A stretch of DNA of 64,000 nt from Urophycis tenuis (GCA_036785325.1 JAXIVH010000030.1:2827994-2891993); one strand, 5' to 3'; positions 10,316 to 21,289 are shown, counted from the stretch's first letter. Numbers and translations are program-made. Notes: a model not told the origin generated them from the sequence alone.

Positions 10316-10418
10316 CTACCTCAGGTACTCGTACGTCTCAGCATCCAGGGACACGAGACCAAAGTAAGACAGCAGGTTGACAAATGATCGGGTCACACTC
10401 ATCATTGTCATCTCGGAT
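10316..10418 (-). CDS. adck5: ADCK5 exon 15, with stop
   Basis: Acceptor TTTTTCAG on the minus strand. Completes a split Arg, then SEMTMMSVTRSFVNLL to EYLR and TAG. Matches the hydrophobic C-terminus of the family. Confidence 0.9.
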
Positions 10419-13400
10419 CTGAAAAATAAATTACAAACAAAACCTAATTGTTGAAATTACAAATATCATAGAATGCTATGTTTTGTTTTTCGTTTTTTTC
10501 TTTTTAACTCCAAATGCATAATCTGCTCCATACATACCGCAAGGCCAGTTCAAACTTGATGCTCTCCCACACCGTTCGCATGTAACACAGCACTCGGAGT
10601 TTGGACAACACCCCCGTCCTCTCTGCCTGGAACTGCCCCCACCCACGTACCGCACTACACAAAACAGAACAGTGTTTTAAACACTAACCACAGATGTAGT
10701 CCATTCAGGCTAATCCACACTAAATCACTGCAATGAGTAACACCGATATCTCAGTGTAATTACACTGGGGGGGGCAAGTATCAGACCCTCAACAATATTG
10801 AACACTTTATGGTCTTGTAGATTTAAAAAAGGTCCCTGCCACCAAAATCCACTTCAACACAGGGTTTTCCTTGTACGAATGCAGTTCCCTACAGCAGTGT
10901 TTTTCAGTTTGCTTTTTGGACTCTTGGACTGTTCATATCTTTTCTCACGATACAGATAACCAATAACATTCTTCAAGTTCTGGCAGTATTTTAACACAAA
11001 ACAAACAAGTAACATTTGGCAGTGTCCAGATTGTGAAATGGAAAGAAGCGAAGGGACTTGCTAAAATTATAGTTTGTCATAACATAACAAACCACATGCA
11101 AGTTTAAATTGACATTTTGTTCAGTTAGCTAAAATGCCAAACTGACACAAACCCAGAGTTTCAGCTTGCCTTCCTAACATTTTCAGATGAGAGAAAGTGT
11201 CGATATTATTCAATCAGGAGGGCTTACGTCGTGTGCTGATGCATTGGATAGCATTTAAGTTAATAAAGTAAATAAAGCATGAAATACAACCAATGGCAAA
11301 AAAAAACAATCTATAGGGCAATGTGCAGTGACATCAAACCGGGCGCCATGCTGTGAGACAGAACCAACAGGGGTCAGTCGTATGTTCCTGCAACAGGAGG
11401 CTGCAATGTTTGGGCGGAATAAACCATTACATCCAAGTACTTTTAAGACTACGCACTTAAGTACTTGAGTAGTACTTTAACAGAACGTAGCACTTCACCC
11501 TACTTGTATAAGAGATCTTCTAGATCTTCTTATCCAAGTGAAGGTCCTACAAATATGGGTCCTGGTCCATCCCCCCATCAACAGAGCCCTCTAGATAGAC
11601 GTGACCCCCCCCCCCCCCCCCCCTGTTCCCCATGGCGCTGTAAACATGGCGTGATGTCACCCCTGGTATCCCCACGGCGCCGCGCCCTCACCTCTTGGCC
11701 ATGACGTAGTAGCGGTCCACGGGCGCGCCCAGGCTGATGTTGATGCTGCGCACGGTGTTGAGGTTGCGGAACACCAGCAGCATGGGCCTCGGCATGGACT
11801 TGAGCACCGCCATGATGCTCTGGAAGCGGTGCACGGCCATGTCCTGCATGTACAGCGTCTCCTCGCGGCTCAGCAGGCTGGACAGGCCCAGCTCCCGCAT
11901 GTTGATGGGCCGCTGCAGCAGCATCTCGCTGAACAGGAAGTACTCTGCAGGAGCAAAGAGGTGGGGGGGGGGGGGATGCAAATTGTGATGCGTGCTTGAA
12001 ATCCATCCGAAGCTGACGTTCATCGACGTTCATGCCCTTAATGCTACATTGACATTAAGGGCATTTAGCAGACACTTTTGTCCGAAGCGGCTTACAATAT
12101 GTATGCTTAGTGTTTTTCTTCTTTTTTTTTTGGTAAAAGAGAGTGACAAACTTCTTCGGGGGGCAGCCGTAGCCTACTGGTTAGGGCTTCAGACTTGTAA
12201 CCGGCGGGTTGCCGATTCTAACCCCGACCAGTACGAACGGCTGAAGTGCCCTTGAGCAAGGCACCTAAACCCTCAGTGCTCCCCTGTCTCGCCTGGCTCC
12301 ACTGTCCGCTGTTGCTGGCAGCTCACTGCCTCAGGATTAGTGTGTGGTTCACCTCACTGTGTATCTCACCATCACTGTGTGCTGAGTATTCCACTAATTC
12401 ATGATTGGGTTAAACGCAGAGACCAAATTTCCCTCACAGGATCAAGAGTAATTCTTCTTCTTCTTAAACCTTTTTATCCGCTGTGTGTTAATGACAAAAT
12501 GTACAGTTCTGAAGTCTGAAAAACCAACACCCTAAAACAACTCATCTTAGATTACAAATGATGTAGTGGGTTACATAGTGTTACGGATAGGTCCAAATCT
12601 CCACTTCAATGCATAATGTTTTAAAAACGTAGGATTTAGATAGATAGAAGATAAAGATTGACTCAAATTAGCCTCTAGTTAACCTAACATGGTTCCACAA
12701 AACTGCCAATCAAACATTCTGGCTACACCAGCCCAAATCTGGTCGTAGTGAGTGGACACAGCCAAAGCCTGAACCACTTAATGAAAAAAAGCATGTAACA
12801 GAAGAGCAGCAGGAAGAATTTCTTTTTGTTATATAAATGGGCAGGGACTAGCTGAAAAGTGGCTGGTTCTCCTCTTTAGGTAACATCTAATCTTGGCTAT
12901 TGTTTGTCACTGTTCCTAAAATAAGACGGGTGTGAAATCCTTAGTTTTTCTGCCATCCTCAAGCAACCAATTTTTGAATGTTCTACTCTACTCTGAAAGG
13001 AAGTTGCGTTCTTTTCATGTCTTTTCATTGTTTTTCTTTCACCCCATGAAGGATGGGGTGTTTTTTTTTTAACTGATTGTAACGCAGCCCAGTTACAGTA
13101 TTACAGTATTCACTTCGGAACGGCAGTGAGAGGGTTCAGTTCCCGGTTACAAGAAGGTACAGTACATACGGTACGGTACATACGGTACGGTACATACGGT
13201 ACGGTACATACAGTACAGTACATACTGTACGGCCATGTGTATGTCCATGTTGAACAAAACAACTATACAGCCGTGGGAGCAGCTAAACATCCATGTGGAA
13301 CATTAATAATGACGGATGCACATTTATGGCCAGAGGAGACAAGTTGAGCTCATGGTCATGGCTGATTTACGTATTTACATCTCGACAATGACAACGTCAA

Positions 13401-16400
13401 CAGTTTACCATGGGTCTTCACAAACCGGCCAACTTTTAAGCTTCTTGGATAGCGATAGTCCAACACCAGCATGTGTGCTGCATCTCATTTACAACACTCG
13501 TTAGAAAGCTCACACAAAACCATTGTATGTATAGAATAGAAATAGAAAGCATCTGACTACTCTTATTTATTTATCTATTTTCTATCTATTTTGTTTGCAT
13601 AGTTTATTTTTATTCTGGAGTCTATTTTTATTCTTATTTTACTTTCTTCCATTTGTATTTTTATTATATAGCAAAGTCGAGCACCCCTGAGTAACAAGAA
13701 TGTCCCTGCTGGTAATGATGTACATTGTTCTCTAGCATGTGACAATAAACATGAAACGCACACACATCATTCGTCAAGCCGTTTTTTTTTTTTTTTCAAT
13801 TACTGGACACAAAGTTCCTCACCTTCGACCCCGAGTGCGGCAGAGTAATTCTTCATGGCGGCCTCGTCACGCAGAATGATGGCCCTCCATAGCTTGCAGA
13901 GGGACGCGCGGTCGCTGCAAAGGTCAAAGTTCACATTCAGCCCTCGCTCACCCTTCCATGTAGGAGGACACAGAAACCATTAGTTGTGGCAAGAGTTAAA
14001 CTGCGGACGGGCAGAGTCCGTTATCGTCAGTCTATCTGGGGGTCATTTCAGATAAGGAAGACTGCTTAGACGGCTCTTTGTTTTTTTTGCCAATAGCTAT
14101 GGTGCAAAACAGCTAGGAATAACCCGTCCAAAAATGCAAGAACTTAATTAAAACGAGAAACCATTCCAACCGTGTTGCACACAGCGGGGGGGCTTCAGGT
14201 CAGCTGTGCTGATCCGCTTCAACAGCGTTGGGCAAAAACAAACCCACGACGACACCTTGACCGGAGAGGGATGCGGTGTACCTTTGACTGAGGTGTTGAT
14301 ACAAGCCGTGATCCAACAGCACCAGCTCTGCCCTGTTGTCCCGACCTCGTCTCACCAGCACTGCAGCACAAGCAAATAATGAGGGCCTCGCTTCGGCGAA
14401 GCTTTCACTTGTAGTGCGAGGGTGGGCAGTAAATAGCAATTACAGAAATCATACCCTTGGTCACACACACACACACACACAAAGACACAGTGTCACACAC
14501 ACAGTCACACACACAGTCACATACACACACACACACACACACAGAGTCACACACGCATAGTCACACATTCACACACATTTTCACAAGGTCAGTATTTTTA
14601 CTGCTTCTGTTGTCATAAATCAGGGAAATATAATTAAATCATGCGCCTGCATTATGAAAATCTGTAAGGAGAGTAATTCATGCCAAAATACCCACATGTG
14701 CCTTTATAGAATAAAAAAAATAGTATGTTAACATTGTGAACCATAACAGTGCCATCACAGTGGCAATGCGGGTTTGCTCTCTCACATAACACATTTCTGT
14801 GAGCAAACAATTGAGTTAGGAACCCGATCTAGTCATCCGTCCTGCCTCTCAGGTTTAATGCAGTTGTTCCGGTTCCTGGTGGCAGAGACTTGGTGAGCGG
14901 CCATGAGATAGGCGCTACCCACCGTTGCCTGGGTGTGGGTCCGCGTGAATGAAGCCCGTGCTGAAGATTTGCTCTGCGAAGGTGCGGATCAGTTTGTCGG
15001 CGGTCTGCGAGGCACACATGGCGTGGGTTGTGTGTTAGTACCGCGCTCACCGCTGACACAAATCATCGTCATCATCATCATCATCATCATCATCATCGTC
15101 CCTTACGTCTTTCAAACTCAGTCCTTGTCTTTTGAGCTCGGCCACATCGTTTACTTTGCAGCCCTCGCAGAACTCTGCCGTCAGCACCCGCTTGAAGCAG
15201 AACACAAAAGACACATTCAAAAGAAGCCAAGTATGACTTGATAGCGGCATGTCTCATTTAGAAGAGAGCGTGGGAGTGGCACAGAATAGTACAGGGCCAA
15301 CCCCCCCGGCCTTCTCAAAAGGGCTGCCGAGAAAGCATAGTTGACGAAATGTACTTATTTGATGAATAAGTGCATCGAATGTTTGCAGTCTCGTGCCACC
15401 CCCAGGCTTCACCCACGGATAACGGCCCCACAATGTGGATGCTACTCTCTCACCTTACTGGTTTCCTTCCAGAAGACTTTGGGAACAACAATAAATTTCA
15501 AGTGTTTGAGTTCCTCTGCGCACCTCTCCGAGTTCTTGGCCTCGTTTTCAAAGTCCAACTCTTGGGCCAACGTCTCCTTCAAGTCCTGCAGCGATCCAGA
15601 GCCAACAGCGTCATGAGATGGATCAATCTTACAGTGACCTCGTTGTATTTATTGGACTCGTCAAAAACAAAATTGGAAGAATCGCTGCTCGGTCCCTAAC
15701 CTAGAATGCAAACCTTGAGCACCCATCGGAATCCAAAGCTGGGGTGCATAAACTCCACAATGTCCAGGAGGAACTCCAATGTGTGGATGTCGCCGTTGAA
15801 GCGATGCCTGAGGTCGATGTATTGCACCTGTGGGGGAAAGGAGGAACGAACCATCAACCGTCACGGCTTTCGAAACCCAAGACGCCACTTCCATCGTGAG
15901 GTCGAACGCACGGCAGAAGCGCACGGAGGAACCCACCTTCACAGCCACGGGCGTGCCGTCAAACAGCTCCGCCTTGTGCACCTGGGCCAAGCTGGCAGCG
16001 GCGATGGGCTGTTGGTCAAACTTTCTGAACAGCTCTTCTGGGGCTTTGCCAAAGTCTTCTTTGAACAGAGTGTCCACCTGTCAATCGGAACACACGGGGG
16101 TACGGGCTGATCAGTAGTATTTGACATTCTCACTGTGAATCTGTGTTATTATGACACGACCACTCCCGCTTTTCAAGTCAAAGTATTTAACTTGGAAATT
16201 ACTATTGACCGTTGTTTATCTTCCATGTATAAAAGCCTAGCGAGGGTCAGGGGTCGCCAATTAGCATTGGGTAGAACCTATTTGTGTTTTGTTTTTTGTT
16301 TTTTTACAAATTCTGCATTGTCTGCCGATGATGATAACGATGACCACAACTGCAGCTGGGAGCGGCCTGGGAACGCCTCGGGATCCCCCAGTCAGAGCTG

Positions 16401-18457
16401 GCTTATGTGGCCCGGGAAAGGGAAGTGTGGGGTTCCTTGCTCGAGCTGTTGCCCCCGCGACCCGACCCCGGATAAGCGGTAGAAGATGAGTGATGAGAAG
16501 ATGAGTGACAACTGCAGCTATTCACCTTTGCAAAAAAAAAACAAGACAGAAACACATACAACTTTGAAAGACATCCTCACGAACACCGAGGCTCACCTCC
16601 TTGTAACCCCTGATGAGCGCCTTGTCCTCCAGCACCTGCAGCGTGCGGATGTACTCGACGGGGAACAGGTGGTTGAAGGAGCACAGGCCCTGGCCCAGCT
16701 TGACGTAGATGCCCCCGTTCCTCACCGCGCCTCTCACCATGCGGTCGGCCGCCCTCTGGTGGCACGCAGACATCGCCGCCAGGTAGGCCGGGCTGCTCTG
16801 GCGGGGGGTGACACACATTTTGTGACACACGTTTAGCGCCACTTGGCAGTCAAAACCCGCGGCCCTGTGCTCGGGCAACCGCGCCGCACGCCCTGGCTTG
16901 CGTGCGCGCTTGTGCGCTGTCGCAGCCAAGGCGAAGGCGGGCTCCACGCCTCGTGGCGTGCGTGTGCCTGCATGCAGAGGAACGCGCAGGTCTGATGGGG
17001 AAGGGGGATGCTGAGAGACGCCGTGTGTCGTCTCTCCGCGCTTGAGAAGAAGTGAGCCCGAGACACCACGACAGACACGCTGTGTCTAAGAGCCAAACCC
17101 ATTGATTGATTGAAAGGTTGTTGTTTTTTTTTCTCTCGCGATCAATTATACCTCGTCAAGGTGGAGTAAGGTCACGTGGGTGGTCCACCAGTAGTCCACC
17201 GAGATGAGGCACCCCACAGTGAGCGATCTGAGAAGAGTTCAATAAACACTTTTTTTTTCATTTTGTTATTACTATTTAGAACAAGAGCCGGTACACAGTC
17301 ATGTGACGTGACGCCCGTGATGTAACCGGACCTGAAGAGCCGTCTCTTGCCGTCCATCATGTTCCTCATCTTCCTCGTCTCCTGCGAGTCCACCAGGGCG
17401 AGGCCAACCCCCACCGACGCCGTCGCCACGGCGATCCCCAATAGAACCTTCCGTCTCCGCGTCACGCTCTTCCCCACCCTGGAATGGACGAGACATCGAG
17501 ACAGACGGGAGTTTTGATTTCCCCGTGGGTGCGGAGACGGAACAGATGTGGGCAACACGTGTCGTCGATGTGCAAGTCACACCTCAGGGAGCTGCTCAGC
17601 GATCTCCTCAGGTGGTGTGGCGAGCTGGGATGCGCACATCTGGAGAACAGGGACATGTGGCGCGCGCACAGGCCCACCTAGGAAGGAGGGCGAGGAAACA
17701 AAGCGCACGACTTGACTTGATAGCAAGTATGCTACAGAGTTGGTTGGGTTGGGGGTCTGAGTCAAGGCCATTGTGACCAGCCTAGAATCGTTGTTGATGT
17801 TGTTTCAACACCAGTCTGTGTGTGTGTGCGTGAGGGTCAAACTGTCTCCACAATGACAAATTGGTTTACTGATTAGCCGTAGCCTGTGTCAGGGACTTAA
17901 AACACACAGGAGTACCAAGAAAGCTCTGGGAGATGAAATCCCCGAAGCGTGGAGACGGAATGCCAAGCGTTTTTTTCGTGGTATCCCCACCACTTCAATA
18001 GTGAAACTCCTCAGTGATGCCAAGGCTTCAGTAGCCTCCATGGCAGCGACCGAAGCTTTGATGAAATCGTAATAAGTCTCCATTCCACGCAAATATGACA
18101 TGATGAAACCATTACATTCATTATTCACAACGTGACTTCGTTAATGAAAAAGATAGGTGGCAAATGGACATTTGATCATTGGTCCTTTCACATTTCCACC
18201 CTAACAATGTAGCATGGAGCTATAATAAAACAAATAATACACATTATTACCCATTGACTTTCAGATGTACCAACTCAGCTTACATGTTGGCATTGTTTTC
18301 AATTCAAACGAACTCGTCATTAGCCATGTTGTGCGTGTCCCGTTTGAGACCGCCGCGGACCACTGGACCCGGTCTAGTTAGCTGTCTCCTGCTAAAGCTA
18401 CAGTTCAACAAAAAAGAAACACTGGGACGTTACCACTTTGGACGCCTCCACAGCCAT
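10316..18457 (-). CDS. adck5: ADCK5, aarF-domain-containing (UbiB/ABC1 family) atypical kinase, complete, 15 coding exons
   Basis: Exons in transcript order: 18457-18434, 17677-17583, 17478-17332, 17227-17152, 16797-16597, 16077-15937, 15827-15714, 15585-15454, 15190-15107, 15004-14923, 14360-14282, 13914-13823, 11944-11692, 10654-10538, 10418-10316. Phases agree throughout and give 579 residues plus stop; human is about 580. UbiB hallmarks are present: KxGQ (KLGQ, ~147-150), the Ala-rich loop (AAAS, ~207-210) replacing the glycine loop, the VAVK lysine (~228), HADPHPGN (~358-365) and DHG (~382-384) in the DFG position. A Ser/Arg-rich N-terminus followed by a hydrophobic stretch (~51-69) fits mitochondrial targeting plus one membrane segment. 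The biochemical role of ADCK5 is poorly defined; relatives COQ8A/B support coenzyme Q synthesis. Exon 1 is the least certain part. Confidence 0.95.
10538..10654 (-). CDS. adck5: ADCK5 exon 14
   Basis: Acceptor TGTGTAG, donor CG|GTATGT. Encodes AVRGWGQFQAERTGVLSKL to WESIKFELAL. It is a 117-bp exon. Confidence 0.9.
10655..11691 (-). other. ADCK5 intron 13, no recognised element except C19
   Basis: Unique AT-rich intron. The only simple repeat of note is a plus-strand C19 run at 11605-11623, which is poly-G in the ADCK5 transcript and lies 70 bp inside the intron from the donor. Confidence 0.6.
11692..11944 (-). CDS. adck5: ADCK5 exon 13 (largest)
   Basis: Acceptor CTGCAG, donor AG|GTGAGG. 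Encodes EYFLFSEMLLQRPINMREL through SLGAPVDRYYVMAK, plus two bases. The acceptor is preceded in the transcript by a C13 run. Confidence 0.96.
12050..12098 (-). mobile_element. L2-like LINE/SINE tail fragment
   Basis: On the plus strand it reads GGGCATTTAGCAGACACTTT followed by TGTCCGAAGCGGCTTACAA, the reverse complement of the shared LINE/SINE 3' tail. No head is attached. Confidence 0.6.
12158..12470 (+). mobile_element. tRNA-derived SINE, family 1 (full-length copy)
   Basis: The head is GGGGGCAGCCGTAGCCTACT with box A-like GGTTAGGGCTTCAGAC and a degraded box B (GATTCTAACCC). The tail runs GGGTTAAACGCAGAGACC, CAAATTTCCCTCAC, and an AATTCTTCTT-type simple repeat. It is in ADCK5 intron 12, antisense to the gene. 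Copies also occur at 659, 30372 and 53820. Confidence 0.88.
13156..13230. repeat. Five tandem copies of a 14-bp GTAC-rich unit
   Basis: The unit is GGTACGGTACATAC with A/G changes, repeated five times (13156-13225) and followed by TGTAC. Every unit holds two GTAC tetramers. Confidence 0.93.
13823..13914 (-). CDS. adck5: ADCK5 exon 12
   Basis: Acceptor TTGCAG, donor G|GTGAGG. Completes a split Ser, then DRASLCKLWRAIILRDEAA to SAALGVE. Confidence 0.95.
14282..14360 (-). CDS. adck5: ADCK5 exon 11 (metal-binding DHG)
   Basis: Acceptor CTGCAG, donor AG|GTACAC. Encodes (V)LVRRGRDNRAELVLLDHGLY and QHLSQ. The DHG replaces the canonical DFG, as in other ADCK proteins. Confidence 0.96.
14461..14582. 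repeat. Interrupted (CA)n microsatellite
   Basis: CA runs broken by AGTCACA units, in ADCK5 intron 10. Confidence 0.92.
14923..15004 (-). CDS. adck5: ADCK5 exon 10 (catalytic HADPHPGN)
   Basis: Acceptor CTCGCAG, donor G|GTGGGT. Encodes TADKLIRTFAEQIFSTGFIH then ADPHPGN. Asp and Asn of this motif are the catalytic and metal-binding positions of UbiB kinases. Confidence 0.97.
15062..15099. repeat. (ATC)n trinucleotide repeat next to the ADCK5 exon 9 donor
   Basis: Reads (GAT)n in the transcript and starts within 10 bases of the GTAAGG donor after exon 9. Confidence 0.94.
15107..15190 (-). CDS. adck5: ADCK5 exon 9
   Basis: Acceptor TTCAAG, donor GAC|GTAAGG. 28 residues, RVLTAEFCEGCKVNDVAELK then RQGLSLKD, phase 0. 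Confidence 0.96.
15454..15585 (-). CDS. adck5: ADCK5 exon 8
   Basis: Acceptor CTGCAG, donor AAG|GTGAGA. 44 residues, DLKETLAQELDFENEAKNSE to KVFWKETSK. The E-x-D-F-x-x-E-A-x-N block is typical of the family. Confidence 0.96.
15714..15827 (-). CDS. adck5: ADCK5 exon 7
   Basis: Acceptor CCACAG, weak donor AAG|GTTTGC. 38 residues, VQYIDLRHRFNGDIHTLEFL to SFGFRWVLK. Confidence 0.95.
15937..16077 (-). CDS. adck5: ADCK5 exon 6 (Ala-rich loop and VAVK lysine)
   Basis: Acceptor TTGACAG, donor AAG|GTGGGT. 47 residues, VDTLFKEDFGKAPEELF through QPIAAASLAQVHKAELF to GTPVAVK. Confidence 0.97.
16345..16512 (+). mobile_element. Non-LTR retrotransposon C-terminus and 3' tail
   Basis: In the frame beginning near 16375 the sequence reads RLGIPQSELAYVARE to LLELLPPRPDPG and then TAA at 16473-16475. 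This is the conserved C-terminal signature of a widespread fish LINE. A GATGAGTGATGAGAAG simple tail follows. It lies in ADCK5 intron 5, antisense to the gene. The clade (RTE/Rex or L1/Tx1-like) is not certain. Confidence 0.75.
16597..16797 (-). CDS. adck5: ADCK5 exon 5 (KxGQ motif)
   Basis: Acceptor CGCCAG, donor GAG|GTGAGC. 67 residues, SSPAYLAAMSACHQRAAD through NGGIYVKLGQGLCSFNHL to ALIRGYKE. The KLGQ motif defines the UbiB family. Confidence 0.97.
17152..17227 (-). CDS. adck5: ADCK5 exon 4
   Basis: Acceptor CTCAG, donor GAG|GTATAA. Encodes (R)SLTVGCLISVDYWWTT and HVTLLHLDE. The DYWW block is conserved in ADCK5. Confidence 0.94.
17332..17478 (-). CDS. adck5: ADCK5 exon 3 (hydrophobic segment)
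   Basis: Acceptor CATTCCAG, donor AG|GTCCGG. Encodes VGKSVTRRRK followed by VLLGIAVATASVGVGLALV, a likely membrane span, then DSQETRKMRNMMDGKRRLF. Confidence 0.92.
17583..17677 (-). CDS. adck5: ADCK5 exon 2 (targeting region)
   Basis: A good pyrimidine tract and TAG acceptor precede 17677; donor AG|GTGTGA. Encodes VGLCARHMSLFSRCAHP and a Ser/Arg-rich stretch ending SSSLR. An in-frame ATG at 17656-17654 is an alternative start if exon 1 is wrong. Confidence 0.75.
18434..18457 (-). CDS. adck5: ADCK5 exon 1, 24 bp, tentative
   Basis: ATG at 18457-18455, encoding MAVEASKV, then donor GTG|GTAACG. It joins exon 2 in phase 0 and brings the protein to 579 residues. An ETS-type AGGAAGT directly precedes the ATG on the minus strand, as in many TATA-less promoters. 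Conservation could not be checked. Confidence 0.45.
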
Positions 18458-18640
18458 ACTTCCTGGGTGCCGAGCGGAGCTGTCGCGGTGGTGGAGGTTT
18501 TCAACTAGTATTAGCAGCAAGGAGGTAACCTTGGGTGTTCGTCGCTTGTTCTTTACCCCCCCCCCCCCCCCCCTATATGTAAGGTCACGCCTACTGGCGA
18601 ACCGTGGGCTGTGACGTGGTGGGTCACGTGGAAGCCGTCC
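18458..18640 (-). promoter_or_regulatory. Candidate ADCK5 promoter
   Basis: GC-rich sequence upstream of the proposed exon 1 with an ETS core (AGGAAGT), a TGACGT (CRE-like) near 18612 and a CACGTG E-box near 18626. A C18 run lies at 18556-18573. No TATA box is seen. Confidence 0.3.
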
Positions 18641-18969
18641 CTTGTCCCCTGGGGGAAAAAAGAGAGAAAGGAACTACTACAAACATTATTGTTAAGTCAA
18701 GTAATTAACCAGGATGGCAGCATTAATTCATTCACTCTTCCGAGGATGCTACCCAGTAATTGCAAGAATCATACGAGTACATGAGAATAATCAAATCAGC
18801 GACTGCTCCAAGTGGGATATTTTAGAAACAAGAGATTGAAAAGTTACTTATTTATTTATTTGTTTATTTATTTAATTTTTACATTTTCAAGGGACAAGGT
18901 GCAGTCTGAGCCGATGACTTTCCAGTTTGAGACCGAAGATGAGTACTGTTTCTGCGGTCACCGGGGAGC

Positions 18970-19310
18970 TCCTTACATCATCGTGGAGCCAGGAAAGCAA
19001 ACGAAGTGAATTTTGTTGGGCGTAAGCTGGGCCCCACCCCTGGCAGCGGTGAGGGAGTAGCAAGCTGTTTGGCAGGCTCAGAGTGTGGAGGACGGGCCGG
19101 GGTGTTTGACCCTGTCCTGGACGCGGGATGGCCCTTTCCGCAGCTCGATGGGGCTGCGAAGGAAGAGCAGTCCAGACTTGTCCAGATGGAGCTTGGTGGT
19201 GTGTCGACATCCACTGAGAGATGTCACCCAGACACGCAGATGTTTGCGCTGCCATCTGGGTTTCAGACTGTGACAGCACAATGTGCTGTCATCTGCATGT
19301 GAGAATGTGC
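18970..19310 (-). mobile_element. Decayed LINE reverse-transcriptase fragment
   Basis: On the minus strand an ADD catalytic box (context HADDSTLC, with the usual Y/F changed to H) is followed by DISQWMSTHH and, after a frame change, KLHLDKSGLLFL. These match the spaced RT motifs of fish CR1/Rex-type LINEs (ADD...W-M...L-N-x-x-K-T-E-L-L). Frameshifts show that it is dead. Confidence 0.7.
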
Positions 19311-19634
19311 GGGAAGGGGTTTGGTGATAAATGGTAGACAGTTCTGTAAGTCTTCGCCATGGTCTTCACACAGTCAGTCTTGGTTGAGTCCTGGTGAGTT
19401 TCAAAGTTGGTTCACTTGAGCAGTTTTAAACGTGTGTAGAAAACAAGCAGTTGTCAATCAATGACAGAGGTATTGCTGAGAACGGAGAGGAAAGCAAGGA
19501 GGTTGGGAGGAACAGACAGAAGGTGAGAGGTGAGTGTGGAGAGGGAAGGTGCAGGTTGCACGGTGGGAGGGAGGTGACCAGGGATCGTGCCTCACTGGGT
19601 GAGAAGTGATGTCGGATGGGAGGGGACAGCAGTT

Positions 19635-20010
19635 CAGACATACTTTATTGATCCCTGAGGGAAATTTTGGTTGGGTGGGCAAACAAGCGTGTGCCATCTT
19701 AACTTTTTTACAAAGGAGTTTCCCCACCACCGCTCTGTGGTGGGGAAGTGGGGGAGTGAGGGGATTAAGACGGGTGCAGAAGATTAAAAAGCTGCAGAGA
19801 AGTTGAGAGGACAACACTTGGCACGCTTGCTCATAGAAGTCCACATTAAGAGTAGATTAGATTAGAAAAGATTAAACTTTAATGTCATTGTGCAGAGTAC
19901 AACAGGGACAACGAAATGCAGTTGGCGTTCTAACCAGAAGTGCAAATGAGCAATAAAGGTGCAGGTTGAAATGCAGATTAAGTTGCAGAGTGCAATATTG
20001 AAAAACAGGA
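19635..20010. mobile_element. Retroelement 3'-end-like fragments
   Basis: CTTTATTGATCCCTGAGGGA near 19641 and a GATTAGATTAG/ACTTTAATGTCATTGTGCA block near 19853 are both frequent ends of fish interspersed repeats. Boundaries and family are uncertain. Confidence 0.4.
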
Positions 20011-21289
20011 AAAGTGGCTGTAATTATTAAAGTGACGTAAACAGGATTAAAAAAAATGCTATTTAAATATGCATATTGATGTTTGGAATAAATGAATGAA
20101 TAAAGTAGGCTATTGATTCTGGATATGATGGGTGGTTCAAATACAAATGATAAAGCAAAATATTTGATCTTTTTATACATTCTGCAGCTTTGAGTGTGTG
20201 GACCTATGCCACTGCTCCTGGGATGCATCGTTTGACCTGATGGCCTGATTCCTGCTGAGGAAAAGAGGTGATCTTAGAGGGAGTGAGAGCACATCAGTCT
20301 GGAGTAGATCATTAAAGAAATATTTGAGCTCCATTCAGTTCATGTGAGGCTAATCATTTAGTGAAGAACGGTATTTAACGTGGCTGTCACTCATCCTATA
20401 GAAGTGAAGAATGTTCCACGAACATGTGGAATGTGATTCATGAAAATGAGAGAAAGAGTTTCATTACCAAGTGATACGAAGCATTTGTCATGGTATTATG
20501 GTGTCATAAAGAGAAGACACGATAAGGTGTACAAAAGTAATATATAGAATACAAAATATAAAATCAGTATGAATCAGATGAAACCCAATCTGAATACACC
20601 TCAATGCGCACCACTTGCTGCATCTTAGTGAACTGTGTATGCTTCATTTATAATAAAACAATGGTCTTGCACATTGTATTTTTTACTATTACAATGTCAA
20701 TCGATGTTTACTCATGCACACACACACATTTAAATGTGTTTTGTGTTTTTTAATGTTTGTCTTATGGAATCTAAGTAAAGAATAAAAAAATAACAATATA
20801 TGTAAACAATAACATAGGCATATTTGCAACGTATGCTTCAGGTGTGATTCATGTATACCTTTATCTACTTGTAATATCTGCTTAATATGCAGAGTATTTT
20901 GTCAACAAATCTGCACAATGGTGCAGGCAGGCTATAGCTGGGCAACTGGGTATTAGACTGTTATGATTACGTATTTCCATGTACGATGGAAACAAAGCTA
21001 AAAGAAAAGGTACCCAAGAGATCTGAAAAGCAAGTCTCTTTTCATGTTACATCATGTTACATCAGAGAGTCCATTGCAGACATCATAACACACAACATCA
21101 GAATTGGTGCTTAAAAACAGTATGGCCCCCTACAGTTGCACTATATTATTACTTGTCTTTAGCATGAACATAATTGCATACTAAATACATTTTAATGTGT
21201 TAATGTTTCATGTTTGATGTTTAATTCAATTTTACTTTTTGTTTAAACGTGTTTTTCTGTGCACTAATTTAACATGAGGAACCAAACAC

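Larger units (their letters stand above)
18641..21289. other. Head-to-head intergenic region between ADCK5 and CTDP1
   Basis: It holds a LINE remnant and retroelement tails (18970-20010, listed separately). From 20011 to 21289 the sequence is AT-rich and unique as far as I can see, without genes. Confidence 0.6.

Noticed and set aside
13156..13230. Possible CRISPR-like or direct-repeat array
   Set aside because: Units are contiguous without spacers in a vertebrate intron; it is a minisatellite.
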